Part shown: one piece after another, positions 7,761 to 18,120 of the stretch
Position numbering within the stretch: position 1 is the first letter of the stretch
Layout: the number at the start of each line of letters is the position of its first letter
Assembly: GCA_018268675.1 (NCBI GenBank)
Contig: JAFDWB010000089.1
Span: forward strand, 1 to 64,000
Direction: 5' to 3'
Source: Actinomycetota bacterium
GTDB taxonomy: Bacteria; Actinomycetota; Thermoleophilia; Solirubrobacterales; 70-9
DNA: 64,000 nt
Made by a program: the position numbers and the translations under genes
Notes under the pieces: generated by a model
Database searches by the model: none
What the model was told of the DNA's origin: nothing
Seen by the model: the letters and a program-made list of their open reading frames with translations, nothing else

Positions 7761-8333
7761 TCAGAGCCCGAGCCCGCGGACCCCGGCCTCGTCCCAACCG
7801 AGGTGGTGGGCGACCTCGTGGCGGACGGTCCGGGCGACCTGGTCGCGGAGCAGCCCGGGGTCGTGGCCGAAGTCCCGTTCCAGAGTGTCCTGGTAGATGA
7901 CGATCTGATCGTGGAAGTGGTCACGCGCGACGGTGTCGCCGATGTAGTGGCCGTAGGCGCGGAACTCGTGGCCGCGATTCGAGATCACGATCGGGACCTC
8001 GGCGAGGACCTCGCGCAGATCCTCCGGCAGCCCGTCGATCGCGGCGCGCACGTGGTCCTCGAATTCGCTCGACTCCCGCTCGGCGCTCGGCATCGCGGCC
8101 AGCTCCTCGCTGCGCGCGGCCAGCTGTCGGAACTCCTCCTCCGGCATCTCGTTGGCGCCGAGCGCGATCACGCCCCAGGCGGCGACCAGGACGATCGCGA
8201 CGACCGCCGCGAGCGCCGTGGCCACGCCCTCCAGCCGCCCCCAGGAGAACGGGTCGAGCACCGCCGTCGCCAGGGCCGCAAGCACCGCCGCCCGCAGCGT
8301 GCCCCGCCTCGCGCTCGCCTGCGTCAGCTTCAT
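7761..8333 (-). CDS. Membrane-anchored zincin-like metallopeptidase family protein
   Basis: A 190-residue protein with two short hydrophobic segments in the first 60 residues (around [11 protein letters not shown] and [17 protein letters not shown]), then a small metallopeptidase domain of the MMP/zincin-like family: [32 protein letters not shown] and the zinc motif [11 protein letters not shown] (HExxHxxG with a following acidic residue). The canonical proteins of this family are about 120 residues and soluble, so the membrane anchor is an addition. The ATG is preceded by TACCCT six bases upstream, implying a leaderless mRNA. It is divergent from tdh. Confidence 0.82.
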   Translation of the reverse strand: MKLTQASARRGTLRAAVLAALATAVLDPFSWGRLEGVATALAAVVAIVLVAAWGVIALGANEMPEEEFRQLAARSEELAAMPSAERESSEFEDHVRAAIDGLPEDLREVLAEVPIVISNRGHEFRAYGHYIGDTVARDHFHDQIVIYQDTLERDFGHDPGLLRDQVARTVRHEVAHHLGWDEAGVRGLGL

Positions 8334-8339
8334 CGACCG

Positions 8340-8398
8340 AGGGTAGCGCCGCCCGCCGGGCGCCTGCGAAGGGTCCCGCGAGGGCGCCTCTCTATAAC
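8340..8398. promoter_or_regulatory. Divergent leaderless promoters for the peptidase gene and tdh
   Basis: On the minus strand TACCCT (8345-8340) ends six bases before the peptidase ATG. On the plus strand TATAAC (8393-8398) ends seven bases before the tdh ATG at 8406. Both place the transcription start at the start codon. No strong -35 boxes are seen. Confidence 0.5.
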
Positions 8399-8405
8399 TG
8401 GGTGG

Positions 8406-9431
8406 ATGAAGGCATTGGTGAAGACCGCGGCGGCGCCGGGACTCTCCCTGCGCGACGTCGCCGAGCCGGAGATCGGCCTGAACGACGTCCTGATCCGGGT
8501 GATGAAGACGGGGATCTGCGGGACCGACGTCCATATCTACGACTGGGACGCCTGGGCGGCGGCGACCGTGCCGGTGCCGCTGGTGATCGGGCACGAGCTG
8601 GTCGGCGAGGTGGTCGCGGTCGGCGACAACGTCACCGGCTTCCGGCCCGGCGACCTGGTCAGCGGCGAGGGCCACGTGGTCTGCGGGCGCTGCCGCAACT
8701 GCATGGCCGGGCGGCGCCACCTCTGCGCCCACACCAGTGGGGTCGGGGTGAACCGGCCCGGGGCGTTCGCCGAGTACATCGCGCTGCCGATGACCAACGT
8801 CTGGCACCACCGCGACGGGGTCGACCCGGAGGTGGCGGCGATCTTCGACCCGCTCGGCAACGCGGTCCACACCGCGCTCACCTTCAGGACCCTCGGCGAG
8901 GACGTGCTGATCACCGGCGCCGGGCCGATCGGGCTGATGGCGACCGCGGTGGTGCGCCACGCCGGGGCGCGGCACGTCGTCGTCAGCGACCCGAACCCCT
9001 ACCGGCTCGAGCTGGCGCGGACGATGGGCGCCACCGTCGCCACCGACCCGCTGGCGACCGACCTCGCCGACGTGCAGCGCGAACTGGGGATGGAGGAGGG
9101 CTTCGACGTCGGCCTCGAGATGTCGGGGCAGCCGGCGGCGCTGCGGGCCATGCTCGCCAACATGGCGCACGGCGGGCGCATCGCGATGCTCGGCATCCCC
9201 AGCGAGGAGATCGCGATCGACTGGAACCAGGTCGTCTTCAACATGCTCACGGTGAAGGGCGTGTACGGCCGCGAGATGTATGAGACCTGGTACATGATGA
9301 GCGTGATGCTCCAGTCCGGCCTCGACATCACCCCGGTCCTCACCCACCGCTTCCACTACACCGAGTACGAGGCGGCCTTCGACGCGGCGAAGGGCGAGCA
9401 CGCGGCGAAGGTGCTGCTGGACTGGAGCTGA
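8406..9431 (+). CDS. tdh: L-threonine 3-dehydrogenase
   Basis: A 341-residue zinc alcohol dehydrogenase, the same length as the Escherichia coli enzyme, which oxidises L-threonine to 2-amino-3-oxobutyrate with NAD+. Visible sites are the catalytic zinc ligands in [13 protein letters not shown] and GHELVGEV, the structural zinc cysteines in [17 protein letters not shown], the Rossmann motif [11 protein letters not shown] and the Tdh-typical C-terminus [16 protein letters not shown]. The next gene, two bases after the stop, is kbl, which cleaves the product, so the pair is the threonine-to-glycine operon. Confidence 0.96.
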   Translation: MKALVKTAAAPGLSLRDVAEPEIGLNDVLIRVMKTGICGTDVHIYDWDAWAAATVPVPLVIGHELVGEVVAVGDNVTGFRPGDLVSGEGHVVCGRCRNCMAGRRHLCAHTSGVGVNRPGAFAEYIALPMTNVWHHRDGVDPEVAAIFDPLGNAVHTALTFRTLGEDVLITGAGPIGLMATAVVRHAGARHVVVSDPNPYRLELARTMGATVATDPLATDLADVQRELGMEEGFDVGLEMSGQPAALRAMLANMAHGGRIAMLGIPSEEIAIDWNQVVFNMLTVKGVYGREMYETWYMMSVMLQSGLDITPVLTHRFHYTEYEAAFDAAKGEHAAKVLLDWS

Positions 9432-9433
9432 CG

Positions 9434-10600
9434 GTGCTGGGGGACGTGCGCGAGCAGCTGGCGGGGGAGCTGGAGGAGATCCGCGCCGCCGGCCTGCACA
9501 AGGCCGAGCGCCCGCTGGCCTCGCCGCAGCGGGGCGAGGTCGAGGTCGGCGCCGGCGAGCTGATCAACCTCTGCGCCAACAACTACCTGGGGCTGGCCGA
9601 CCACCCGGAGGTGATCGCCGCCGCCCACGAGGCACTCGACCGCTGGGGCTACGGGATGGCCTCGGTGCGCTTCATCTGCGGGACCCAGGAGATCCACCTC
9701 GAGCTGGAGGCGCGGCTCAGCCAGTTCCTCGGCACCGAGAAGACGATCCTCTACAGCTCCTGCTTCGACGCCAACGGCGGTGTCTTCGAGACGCTGCTCG
9801 GCGAGGAGGACGCGGTGATCTCCGACGCCCTCAACCACGCCTCGATCATCGACGGCATCCGGCTCAGCAAGGCGCGGCGGCTGCGTTACGCCAACGGCGA
9901 CATGGAGGAGCTCGAGGCGCGGCTCCTCGAGGCCGCGGACGCCCGGCGCAGGCTGGTCGTCACCGACGGCGTCTTCTCGATGGACGGCTACCTGGCCCGA
10001 CTCGACCGCATCTGCGACCTGGCCGAGCGCCACGGCGCGATGGTGATGGTCGACGACTCGCACGCGGTCGGGTTCATGGGCCCGACCGGGCGCGGCACGC
10101 CGGAGCTCTTCGGCGTCGCCGACCGGGTCGACCTCGTCACCGGCACGCTCGGCAAGGCGCTCGGCGGCGCCAGCGGCGGCTACGTCAGCGGCCGCGGGGA
10201 GATCGTCGACCTGCTGCGCCAGCGCTCCCGCCCCTACCTCTTCTCCAACGCCCTGGCGCCGCCGATCGTCGCCGCCTCGCTGCGGGTGCTGGACCTGATC
10301 GAAGCGGGCGAGGCGCCGCTCGAGCGGCTGCGGGGGAACACCACCCTCTTCCGCCGCGAGATCGCCGCCCTGGGCTACGAGGTGCTCCCGGGCGAGCACC
10401 CGATCGTGCCGATCATGTTCGGCGACGCGAACCGGGCCGGCGAGGTCGCCGAGCGCCTGCTCGCCGAGGGCGTCTACGCCGTCGCCTTCTCCTACCCGGT
10501 GGTGCCGATGGGCCAGGCCCGCATCCGCACCCAGATGTCGGCGGCGCACGAGGACGAGGACCTGCGCCAGGCGATCGAGGCGTTCGCCCGCGTCCGCTGA
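9434..10600 (+). CDS. kbl: 2-amino-3-ketobutyrate CoA ligase (glycine C-acetyltransferase)
   Basis: A 388-residue PLP enzyme of the alpha-oxoamine synthase family that splits 2-amino-3-oxobutyrate with CoA into glycine and acetyl-CoA. Family motifs are [55 protein letters not shown] and the PLP lysine in [14 protein letters not shown]. It starts with GTG two bases after tdh and is surely cotranscribed with it. A long hairpin follows 40 bases after the stop. Confidence 0.96.
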   Translation: MLGDVREQLAGELEEIRAAGLHKAERPLASPQRGEVEVGAGELINLCANNYLGLADHPEVIAAAHEALDRWGYGMASVRFICGTQEIHLELEARLSQFLGTEKTILYSSCFDANGGVFETLLGEEDAVISDALNHASIIDGIRLSKARRLRYANGDMEELEARLLEAADARRRLVVTDGVFSMDGYLARLDRICDLAERHGAMVMVDDSHAVGFMGPTGRGTPELFGVADRVDLVTGTLGKALGGASGGYVSGRGEIVDLLRQRSRPYLFSNALAPPIVAASLRVLDLIEAGEAPLERLRGNTTLFRREIAALGYEVLPGEHPIVPIMFGDANRAGEVAERLLAEGVYAVAFSYPVVPMGQARIRTQMSAAHEDEDLRQAIEAFARVR

Positions 10601-10639
10601 GACCGCCGCGGTGGGACGCGGGCATGGGCCGAGGGACGG

Positions 10640-10691
10640 ACGCGCTGCAGTACTTGGTGTCGCCAGGACGACACCAATCACTGCAGCGCGT
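10640..10691. terminator. Long imperfect hairpin between kbl and the HAD remnant
   Basis: Arms of 23 bases pair (ACGCGCTGCAGT.. with its complement at 10669-10691) around a six-base loop CCAGGA, with only a two-base mismatch in the middle of the stem. There is no T-run on either side. It can end kbl transcripts, and it also marks the exact place where the HAD gene on the other strand stops making sense. Confidence 0.65.
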
Positions 10692-10824
10692 GGGACCGGG
10701 CGGGCGCGGCGAGGGGCGACGTCGCGGGCGCCGGCCGCGAACGCGGCGACCGCCGCGAAGGAGGCCGCGGCCGCCGCCTCCTCGACCACCAGCGTGTCGT
10801 CGAGATCGAAGAGCAGGGCGGGCG

Positions 10825-10828
<4 letters not shown>
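10692..10828 (-). pseudogene. Truncated HAD-superfamily hydrolase
   Basis: The first 45 codons read MTPALLFDLDDTLVVEEAAA and onward: motif I of HAD phosphatases (DLDDTLV with the nucleophile Asp and acid Asp) plus the first cap helix. Homology ends where the hairpin at 10640-10691 begins, so motifs II-IV are gone. The start overlaps the aspA stop by ATGA, so it was once the last gene of the aspA operon. Confidence 0.65.
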
Positions 10829-12240
<1,412 letters not shown>

Positions 12241-12264
12241 CGCGGCTCGGGGCGCCGCCGTCTC

Positions 12265-12375
12265 CTACCTCCCGCAGTCGTCGGGAATCTGAGGCACGTC
12301 GAGGGCCGGGTTCTGGTCGAAGAAGCCGTCGGGACGCAAGGAAGATCCAGCGTACTCGACCGCGGTCTGGAGGCT
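12265..12375 (-). pseudogene. C-terminal remnant of an unidentified coding sequence
   Basis: A short open stretch ends in RPDGFFDQNPALDVPQIPDD before a TAG stop. It has coding-like composition but no start codon or upstream body; the frame runs into the acyl-CoA dehydrogenase remnant. I do not recognise the parent protein. Confidence 0.25.
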
Positions 12376-12533
12376 AGGCCAGATGGCCGCCGACCCGGCG
12401 GCGGCCGCTGAGGAGGTTGCGGGCGATCGCGCGGCGCTGGATCTCGTCGGTGCCCTCGTAGATGCGCCAGAGGCGGGCCTCGCGGTACCAGCGCTCGATC
12501 GGCAGCTCGCGGGTGTAGCCGATGCCGTGGCCG
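12374..12533 (-). pseudogene. C-terminal remnant of an acyl-CoA dehydrogenase
   Basis: About 50 codons matching only the last helix of acyl-CoA dehydrogenases: [40 protein letters not shown] and a stop. YEGTDEIQ is the family C-terminal signature that contributes to FAD binding. The other roughly 330 residues are absent. The matching stretch starts right at the edge of the hairpin at 12534-12578, so the hairpin marks the deletion or rearrangement point. Confidence 0.7.
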
Positions 12534-12578
12534 GCCCCTCGACGCTTGTAACCCATAGGGCGACAAGCGTCGAGGGGC
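12534..12578. terminator. Perfect 16-bp-arm hairpin directly after the CoA-transferase stop
   Basis: Arms GCCCCTCGACGCTTGT (12534-12549) and its exact complement (12563-12578) surround a 13-base loop. It begins one base after the stop codon of the CoA-transferase gene on the minus strand. No T-tract follows. It is a likely transcript end and abuts the acyl-CoA dehydrogenase remnant. Confidence 0.65.
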
Positions 12579-13694
12579 TTACTCGGATGGCTCTTCGGGG
12601 AGGCGGGGTGGGGCGGTGCGGTAGGTCGGGGGGGTGGCGGAGAGGCGGATCGGGTTGCGGGTGAGGGAGACGGTGCCGCCGTCCTCGCGGGGGACGGCCA
12701 CGGTCGGGGCGAGGCCGATCTGCTCGGCGAAGGCGAAGGCGGCGCCGAGGTCGTTGACGGTGCCGGCGGGGACGCGGCGGGCGAGGAGGGTCGATGCCCA
12801 GTCGGTGGCGGGGCGGGCGGCGAGGAGGCGGTTCAGCTCGGCGCCGAGGGCGTCGCGGTTGGCGACCCGGTCGGGGTTGGTGGCGAAGCGGGGGTCGCTG
12901 GCGAGGGCGGGCTCGCCGAGCTCCTCGCAGAGGGTCGCGAACTGGCGGTCGTTGCCGACCGCGAGGACCAGCTCGCCGGCGGCGGTCGGGTAGACCTCGT
13001 AGGGGGAGATGCTGGGGTGGCGGTTGCCGAGGCGCTTCGGGACGACGCCGGCGATGGTGTAGGCGGAGCCCTGGTTCACCATCGAGGCGAGCAGGGCCGA
13101 GAAGAGGTCGACCTCGACCAGCTGGCCCTCGCCGCTCGATTCGCGGTGGCGGAGCGCGGCGAGGATGCCGACCGTGGCGAAGAGGCCCGCCAACACGTCG
13201 ACCAGGGCGACGCCGACCTTCATCGGCTCCCCCCCGGCCTCGCCGGTGACGCTCATCAGGCCGCCGAGCGCCTGGATCAGAAGGTCGTACCCGGGCAGCT
13301 CGGCGCCGCCCGACCCGCTGCCGAAGCCGGTGACCGAGCAGTAGACGAGCCGCGGGTTGTCGGCGCGCAGGGTCTCGTAGTCGAGGCCCTTGGCCGCCAT
13401 CAGCCCGGGGCGGAAGTTCTCCACCACCACGTCGGCCTCGCGGGCGCGCCGGCGCAGGTCGGCGACGCCCTCCTCGGTCCCCAGGTCGACGACGATGCTC
13501 GACTTGTTGCGGTTCACCGACTGGAAGTAGGTCGCCTCGCCGCGATCGTCATAAGGGGGGCCCCAGGCGCGGGTCTCGTCGCCTCCCCCGGGCCGCTCGA
13601 CCTTGGTCACCTCGGCGCCGAGGTCGGCGAGCATCATCGTCGCGAAAGGCCCGGCGAGGACGCGCGAGAAGTCAAGAATCTTGAGCGGACCCAG
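12579..13694 (-). CDS. CaiB/BaiF class III CoA-transferase, probably glutarate CoA-transferase
   Basis: A roughly 371-residue class III CoA-transferase. Motifs are [73 protein letters not shown] and [20 protein letters not shown], whose Asp is the nucleophile that forms the acyl anhydride. Divergent transcription from a glutaryl-CoA dehydrogenase gene suggests a SUGCT-like role, making glutaryl-CoA from glutarate. The start is uncertain: the conserved N-terminus begins at CTG 13694, and no ATG, GTG or TTG lies in frame between it and an upstream T-rich stretch. Confidence 0.85.
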   Translation of the reverse strand: MGPLKILDFSRVLAGPFATMMLADLGAEVTKVERPGGGDETRAWGPPYDDRGEATYFQSVNRNKSSIVVDLGTEEGVADLRRRAREADVVVENFRPGLMAAKGLDYETLRADNPRLVYCSVTGFGSGSGGAELPGYDLLIQALGGLMSVTGEAGGEPMKVGVALVDVLAGLFATVGILAALRHRESSGEGQLVEVDLFSALLASMVNQGSAYTIAGVVPKRLGNRHPSISPYEVYPTAAGELVLAVGNDRQFATLCEELGEPALASDPRFATNPDRVANRDALGAELNRLLAARPATDWASTLLARRVPAGTVNDLGAAFAFAEQIGLAPTVAVPREDGGTVSLTRNPIRLSATPPTYRTAPPRLPEEPSE

Positions 13695-13721
13695 GGCCGA
13701 TCTGTATGTTTCTGAAGTCTC

Positions 13722-13735
13722 GATTTTCGAAAATC
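13722..13735. promoter_or_regulatory. Perfect AT-rich palindrome GATTTTCGAAAATC
   Basis: This 14-base perfect palindrome is strikingly AT-rich for the region and lies in the 60-base gap between the divergent CoA-transferase and glutaryl-CoA dehydrogenase genes, just upstream of the AAAAGG Shine-Dalgarno of the latter. It is a good candidate operator for the GntR regulator encoded at the end of the operon. Confidence 0.5.
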
Positions 13736-13754
13736 TACAAAAAAGGCTGAATTG

Positions 13755-14951
13755 ATGACCGCAAGCACCTCCGCCGCCTCCCCCCCGGCCCTCCGTCCCG
13801 ACGACTTCCTCGCCATCGACCGGATGCTTTCCGACGAGGAGCGCGACATCCGTGACACGGTGCGCGCCTTCGTCCGCGACAAGGTCACCCCCCAGGTCGG
13901 CGACTGGTTCGAGGCGGGCGAGGTCCCGGCGCGGGAGCTGGCAAAGGAACTCGGGGCGCTCGGCGTGCTCGGCATGCACCTCACCGGCTACGGCTGCGCC
14001 GGGGCCTCCGCCACCGCCTACGGGCTCGCCTGCCTGGAGCTCGAGGCCGGGGACTCCGGCATCCGCTCGCTGGTCTCCGTGCAGGGCTCGCTGGCGATGT
14101 TCGCGATCTGGCGCTGGGGCTCGGAGGAGCAGAAACAGGAGTGGCTGCCGCGGATGGCCGCCGGCGAGGCGATCGGCTGCTTCGGCCTGACCGAGCCCGA
14201 CGCGGGCTCCGACCCCGGCTCGATGCGCACCCGCGCCCGCCGCGACGGCTCCGACTGGGTCATCTCCGGGCAGAAGATGTGGATCACGAACGGGTCGGTG
14301 GCCGACGTGGCGGTGGTCTGGGCGCAGACCGACGAGGGCGTGACCGGCTTCCTCGTCCCCCAGGGCACGCCCGGCTTCACCACCCAGGACATCCACAAGA
14401 AGCTCTCGCTGCGCGCCTCGGTGACCTCGGAGCTGCTGCTCGACGAGGTCCGCCTCCCCGACTCCGCCCGCCTGCCCGGGGTGAGCTCGCTGAAAGGCCC
14501 GCTGTCCTGCCTGAACGAGGCCCGCTACGGGATCGTCTGGGGGGCGATCGGGGCGGCGCGTGCGTGCCTCGAGGCGGCACTCTCCTACGCCAAGGAGCGG
14601 ACCCAGTTCGACAAGCCGATCGCGAGCTTCCAGATCCAGCAGCTGAAGCTGGCGCGGATGGCGACCGAGGTGAACCGGGGGACGCTGCTGGCGCTTCACC
14701 TCGGGCGGCTGAAGGACTCCGGCGCGCTGCGGCCCGAGCACGTCTCGATGGGCAAGCTCGCCAACGTCGACGCGGCGCTCGACGTCTGCCGCACCGCGCG
14801 GCAGGTGCTCGGTGCCAACGGGATCACGCTCGAGTATCCGGTGATCCGGCACATGAACAACCTGGAGAGCGTGGTCACCTACGAGGGGACCGCCGACGTG
14901 CACGCGCTGGTGCTGGGCGAGGCGCTGACCGGGATCGGGGCGTTCCGTTGA
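13755..14951 (+). CDS. gcdH: Glutaryl-CoA dehydrogenase-type acyl-CoA dehydrogenase
   Basis: A 398-residue FAD enzyme. GcdH oxidises and decarboxylates glutaryl-CoA to crotonyl-CoA in lysine, tryptophan and glutarate breakdown. GcdH-like landmarks are GMHLTGYGCAGASATAYGLA, LVSVQGSLAMFAIWRWGSEE, CFGLTEPDAGSDPGSMRT, MWITNGSVADVAVVWAQT and LNEARYGIVWGAIGAAR. The catalytic glutamate is in VTYEGTADVHALVLG. ATG 13755 follows AAAAGG at suitable spacing. The next gene, overlapping by TTGA, encodes a 3-hydroxyacyl-CoA dehydrogenase that can act two steps later. Confidence 0.9.
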   Translation: MTASTSAASPPALRPDDFLAIDRMLSDEERDIRDTVRAFVRDKVTPQVGDWFEAGEVPARELAKELGALGVLGMHLTGYGCAGASATAYGLACLELEAGDSGIRSLVSVQGSLAMFAIWRWGSEEQKQEWLPRMAAGEAIGCFGLTEPDAGSDPGSMRTRARRDGSDWVISGQKMWITNGSVADVAVVWAQTDEGVTGFLVPQGTPGFTTQDIHKKLSLRASVTSELLLDEVRLPDSARLPGVSSLKGPLSCLNEARYGIVWGAIGAARACLEAALSYAKERTQFDKPIASFQIQQLKLARMATEVNRGTLLALHLGRLKDSGALRPEHVSMGKLANVDAALDVCRTARQVLGANGITLEYPVIRHMNNLESVVTYEGTADVHALVLGEALTGIGAFR

Positions 14952-15814
14952 GCGGCGGGATCGAGAGGGTCGGCGTCGTCGGCGGCGGCATCATGGGGAC
15001 CGGCATCGCCGAGGTCTGCGCCCGCGCGGGCCTGCCGGTGACGCTGGTCGAGGTGACGCCGGAGCGGGCCGAGGGGGCACGCGCGGCGGTCGAGGCCTCG
15101 GTCGGCAAAGCGGTGCGGCGCGGGCTGCTGGAGGAGGCCGACGCGGCCGACGCGCTCGAGCGCCTCGCCTACGCCGACGATCTCGCCGCGCTCGCCGACG
15201 CCTCGCTCGTGGTCGAGGCGGTGGTCGAGGACCACGACACCAAGCGCGACATCTTCGTCCGCCTCTGCGAGGTGGTCTCCGATCCCGACGCGATCCTCGC
15301 CTCGAACACGTCCTCGATCCCGATCGTCGACCTCGCCGCGGCGTCCGGCAAGCGCGGCGACCACGTCCTCGGCCTGCACTTCTTCAACCCGGTGCCGGTG
15401 CTCTCGCTGGTCGAGATCATCCCTTCGCTCTTGACCGGCGAGGAGGTGGTCGACCGCGCCCGCGAGTTCGTCACCGGGACGCTCGGCAAGGACCCGATCG
15501 TCGCCCCGGACCGCGCCGGCTTCACCGTCAACGCGCTGCTGATCCCCTACCTGCTGGCGGCGATCCGGATGTTCGAACAGGGGCTCGCCTCGGCCGAGGA
15601 CATCGACGAGGGGATGGTCAAGGGCTGCGCCCACCCGATGGGGCCGCTGGCGCTGGCCGACCTGATCGGGCTCGACACGGTGAGCGCGGTCGCCGAGACG
15701 CTTTATGCGGAGCACCGCGAGCAGCTCTTCGCGCCGCCGCCGCTGCTGCAGCGGCTGATCTCGGCGGGGATGTTGGGGCGCAAGAGCGGCCGGGGGCTCT
15801 ACAGCTATGGCTAG
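14948..15814 (+). CDS. 3-hydroxybutyryl-CoA dehydrogenase
   Basis: A 288-residue NAD-dependent dehydrogenase of the short HBD type. The N-terminal Rossmann motif is VGVVGGGIMGTGIAEVCARA; then come VEAVVEDHDTKRDIF, ASNTSSIPIVDLA, LGLHFFNPVPVLSLVEII (catalytic His) and the C-terminal GCAHPMGPLALADLIGLD. It oxidises (S)-3-hydroxybutyryl-CoA to acetoacetyl-CoA, the step after crotonase in glutaryl-CoA breakdown; the crotonase itself is not in the window. The start is TTG 14948, overlapping the gcdH stop as TTGA. Confidence 0.9.
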   Translation: MSGGIERVGVVGGGIMGTGIAEVCARAGLPVTLVEVTPERAEGARAAVEASVGKAVRRGLLEEADAADALERLAYADDLAALADASLVVEAVVEDHDTKRDIFVRLCEVVSDPDAILASNTSSIPIVDLAAASGKRGDHVLGLHFFNPVPVLSLVEIIPSLLTGEEVVDRAREFVTGTLGKDPIVAPDRAGFTVNALLIPYLLAAIRMFEQGLASAEDIDEGMVKGCAHPMGPLALADLIGLDTVSAVAETLYAEHREQLFAPPPLLQRLISAGMLGRKSGRGLYSYG

Positions 15815-16493
15815 CGGCGGGGTCGTTCTCCAGGCGCGGGCGCGACCCGGGACCACCGCCCAGCACGCCGTCGACGAACTGCGGCGGGCGCTGATCGAGG
15901 GGCGGCTGGCGCCCGGTGAGCGGGTGCGCCAGGAGGAGATCGCCGCCTCGCTCGGGATCAGCGTCGCGCCGGTGCGCGAGGCGCTCGCGATCCTCGAGCA
16001 GGAGGGCCAGGTCACCTACCGGGCGCGGCGCGGGTACTTCGTCACCGAGCTCGACGTTGCCGACCTGCGCGAGATCTACGAGCTGCGCGCGATCCTCGAG
16101 GAGCGGGCGGCGCGCCACGCCCTGCCGCTGGTGGACGAGGAGGCGATGGACCGCATCCTGCTCGCCGCCAAGGACTGCGCCGACGCGGTCGAGAACGAAG
16201 ACGTGGCCGCCGAGCTGGAGGCGAACCGCCGCTTCCACCTCGCCCTCCTCGATTCCCCCTCCCAGACCCACGCCCTGCGCCTCGTGCGCCTCCTCTGGGA
16301 CTCGACCGAAACGTACCGGGCGATGTACTACAACGCCGCCGACGCCCGCCGGGCCGCGGTCGACGCCCACGACCGCATCGTCGCCGCCGTCCGCGCCGCC
16401 GATCCCGACCTCCTGGTCAAGGAACTGGACCGCCATCGGGGCGAAGCGCTGACGCGGCTCGAAGCGGTGCTGTCGGGGTCGGGGGCGGAGTAG
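15807..16493 (+). CDS. GntR-family transcriptional regulator (FCD/FadR subfamily)
   Basis: A 228-residue regulator with an N-terminal winged helix (AVDELRRALIEGRLAPGERV, QEEIAASLGISVAPVREALA, then the wing VTYRARRGYFV) and an all-helical FCD ligand domain (LREIYELRAILEERAARHAL, NRRFHLALLDSPSQTHAL, AVDAHDRIVAAVRAAD) with the His/Asp pattern of metal-binding FCD proteins. It overlaps the 3-hydroxyacyl-CoA dehydrogenase gene by eight bases and so is the last gene of the gcdH operon. It probably represses that operon in response to an acid or acyl-CoA; the palindrome at 13722 is its candidate site. Confidence 0.92.
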   Translation: MASGGVVLQARARPGTTAQHAVDELRRALIEGRLAPGERVRQEEIAASLGISVAPVREALAILEQEGQVTYRARRGYFVTELDVADLREIYELRAILEERAARHALPLVDEEAMDRILLAAKDCADAVENEDVAAELEANRRFHLALLDSPSQTHALRLVRLLWDSTETYRAMYYNAADARRAAVDAHDRIVAAVRAADPDLLVKELDRHRGEALTRLEAVLSGSGAE

Positions 16494-16543
16494 GGACGGG
16501 GGCCCGCCGGCCTGCGCGGGCTGCGCCGTCCGGGCACGGGTGC

Positions 16544-16582
16544 GTTCGCAGTTCTCGTCGCCATCCGACGATTACTGCGAAC
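16544..16582. other. Imperfect hairpin 1 of 3 in a convergent intergenic region
   Basis: Arms of 17 bases (GTTCGCAGT.. at 16544-16560 and its complement at 16566-16582) pair around the loop CCATC with a two-base mismatch in mid-stem. It lies between the convergent GntR and DUF1254 genes. No T-tract; likely a terminator-like structure. Confidence 0.6.
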
Positions 16583-16604
16583 TCACCGGGGGGTCGACCC
16601 CTGC

Positions 16605-16643
16605 GGTGTTCCTTACTTGCCACATGCGCAAGTAAGGAACACC
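16605..16643. other. Perfect hairpin 2 of 3 in the same gap
   Basis: Arms GGTGTTCCTTACTTGC (16605-16620) and its exact complement (16628-16643) surround a seven-base loop. The stem is AT-richer than the surrounding DNA, so the pairing is not a by-product of GC content. Confidence 0.6.
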
Positions 16644-16653
16644 GGAAGGCCGA

Positions 16654-16707
16654 GGCGCGCCCGTCGCCCTCATAACCAACCGAAGCATGAGGGGGAACGG
16701 GCGCGCC
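16654..16707. other. Imperfect hairpin 3 of 3 in the same gap
   Basis: Arms at 16654-16673 and 16687-16707 pair as GGCGCGCCCGT plus CCCTCAT with an asymmetric two-against-three base bulge between the two helices, around a 13-base loop. Together with the two preceding hairpins it fills most of the 257-base gap 16494-16750, in which no gene is seen. Confidence 0.55.
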
Positions 16708-16750
16708 GTCGGGCGGCAGCCGGCAGCGCCGCGACGGCTGAGACAGGCGC

Positions 16751-18073
16751 TCAGGCCTTGCGGACCGCCGGGGGGCGCCAGTCGCCGTCGAGGGCGGGGA
16801 CGTCGGGCTCGTAGAGGCGCAGGCAGAGGTTGAACGAGCCGGTCGGGGATGGGAGCCAGTTGGAGGATCCCTCGGCCGGTTCGGCGGCCGAGATCTGGAG
16901 GTCGAGGGAGCCGTCGGGGTTGGGCTTCAGGTCGTCGCGGTCGCCGATCGCGAAGCGGTCGATCGGGTTGGCGACCTGGAAGCCCTCCTCGTCGTACATC
17001 GTCAGCGACCAGAACGCCTTCGCGGGCGGCAGTGCGCCGGCGTCGAAGTGGAGGACGTAGGAGTTCGAGCCGTCGTAGGGCTCGCCGTCGGCGTCGAAGT
17101 AGGAGACCGGGTAGATCGCGTCCTCGGGGAGGTTGGCGCCGAGCCCGATCAGGTCGATGCAGGCGCGCCGCAGGTAGTTCGTCCCCCACGCCCCCATCGA
17201 CTCGACCAAGGAGATCCAGCCGTCGACCGGCGCCGCCAGGGTCTGCTGGCGGGCGGTGATGCGTTTGATCGCGGTCGGGACCGCCGCTTCCAGCGCCGCG
17301 CGCGCCTCGGGCGCGGCCGCGGCGAGGTCGAAGGACTGCCCGGCGACGAGCCCGAGCCGCGCCATCCGCGCGAGGACCGGGTGGTCGTTCAGGTGGGGCG
17401 CGTTCCCCTTCATCAGCTCCGCCGCCTCGGCGAAGAACGCGGCCGCGTCGAGCCCGAAGACCTGCCGCAGCGGCGGGGTGTCGTCGTCGACAGCGGCGTC
17501 GACCGTGCCCTGCGGCGTCGCCGCCGGCCCGGGCCAGGCGCCCAGCGCCGTGATCGCGAGCTGGTCCTGGAACGCGTGCACCTCGTCATACGTCGCCGGG
17601 CTCGCCTTGGCGCGGCTGATGATCCAGACCCACGGCGTCGGCGCGTCGATCCGCTCGACGCCGTCCGGCAGCGCCCCGTCCCAACCCGGCCCGCAGAGCG
17701 CGTAGTGGCCCGCCCCGGTTCCGGTCGTCCGCGGCCCCGGGCAGGCGAAGATGTCCGACCACGCGTCGTACATCGGCAGCACGTAGTAGAGATCGGTCTC
17801 CGGCACCGAGACGATCCGCGGTTCCTCGCGCAGGTCGAGCCAGGCGGGCGAGTAGAGCGTGTCGAAGTTGGGCTTGACCACGTCCTTGAAATCGGCGGGC
17901 GGGAACTCGCGGATGTGGACGAAGGCGTCGACCGGCCCACGCCCGATCCGGTCCCCCGGCGCCATCACGTTCGTCATCTGCAGCCGCGTCCGCTCCATCA
18001 GGACCAGCGGGTAGAGGTAGATGTAGGCGTCGACGGCGATCTGGTCGGCGGTCGGGCGGTCCAGCGTGGGCAT
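16751..18073 (-). CDS. DUF1254/DUF1214 domain protein
   Basis: A 440-residue soluble protein of the DUF1254-DUF1214 family. The N-terminal domain has AVDAYIYLYPLVLMERTRLQ and NFDTLYSPAWLDLREEPRIV; the C-terminal domain has FDADGEPYDGSNSYVLHFDA, FWSLTMYDEEGFQVANPIDR and SNWLPSPTGSFNLCLRLYEP. The function of the family is not established. ATG 18073 is chosen for the strong AGAAGGAG seven bases upstream and because the conserved domain starts soon after. It has no signal peptide from this start. It is the last gene before the convergent GntR regulator. Confidence 0.87.
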   Translation of the reverse strand: MPTLDRPTADQIAVDAYIYLYPLVLMERTRLQMTNVMAPGDRIGRGPVDAFVHIREFPPADFKDVVKPNFDTLYSPAWLDLREEPRIVSVPETDLYYVLPMYDAWSDIFACPGPRTTGTGAGHYALCGPGWDGALPDGVERIDAPTPWVWIISRAKASPATYDEVHAFQDQLAITALGAWPGPAATPQGTVDAAVDDDTPPLRQVFGLDAAAFFAEAAELMKGNAPHLNDHPVLARMARLGLVAGQSFDLAAAAPEARAALEAAVPTAIKRITARQQTLAAPVDGWISLVESMGAWGTNYLRRACIDLIGLGANLPEDAIYPVSYFDADGEPYDGSNSYVLHFDAGALPPAKAFWSLTMYDEEGFQVANPIDRFAIGDRDDLKPNPDGSLDLQISAAEPAEGSSNWLPSPTGSFNLCLRLYEPDVPALDGDWRPPAVRKA

Positions 18074-18120
18074 TCGTTCTCCTTCTCTGGTTGCGGGCGG
18101 GGAGCGCACGATAAGGCCCT

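Noticed and set aside
16544-16707. Hairpins as integron attC sites
   Set aside because: They are imperfect inverted repeats of suitable size, but the core GTTRRRY and RYYYAAC ends are absent and no integrase or cassette array is present.
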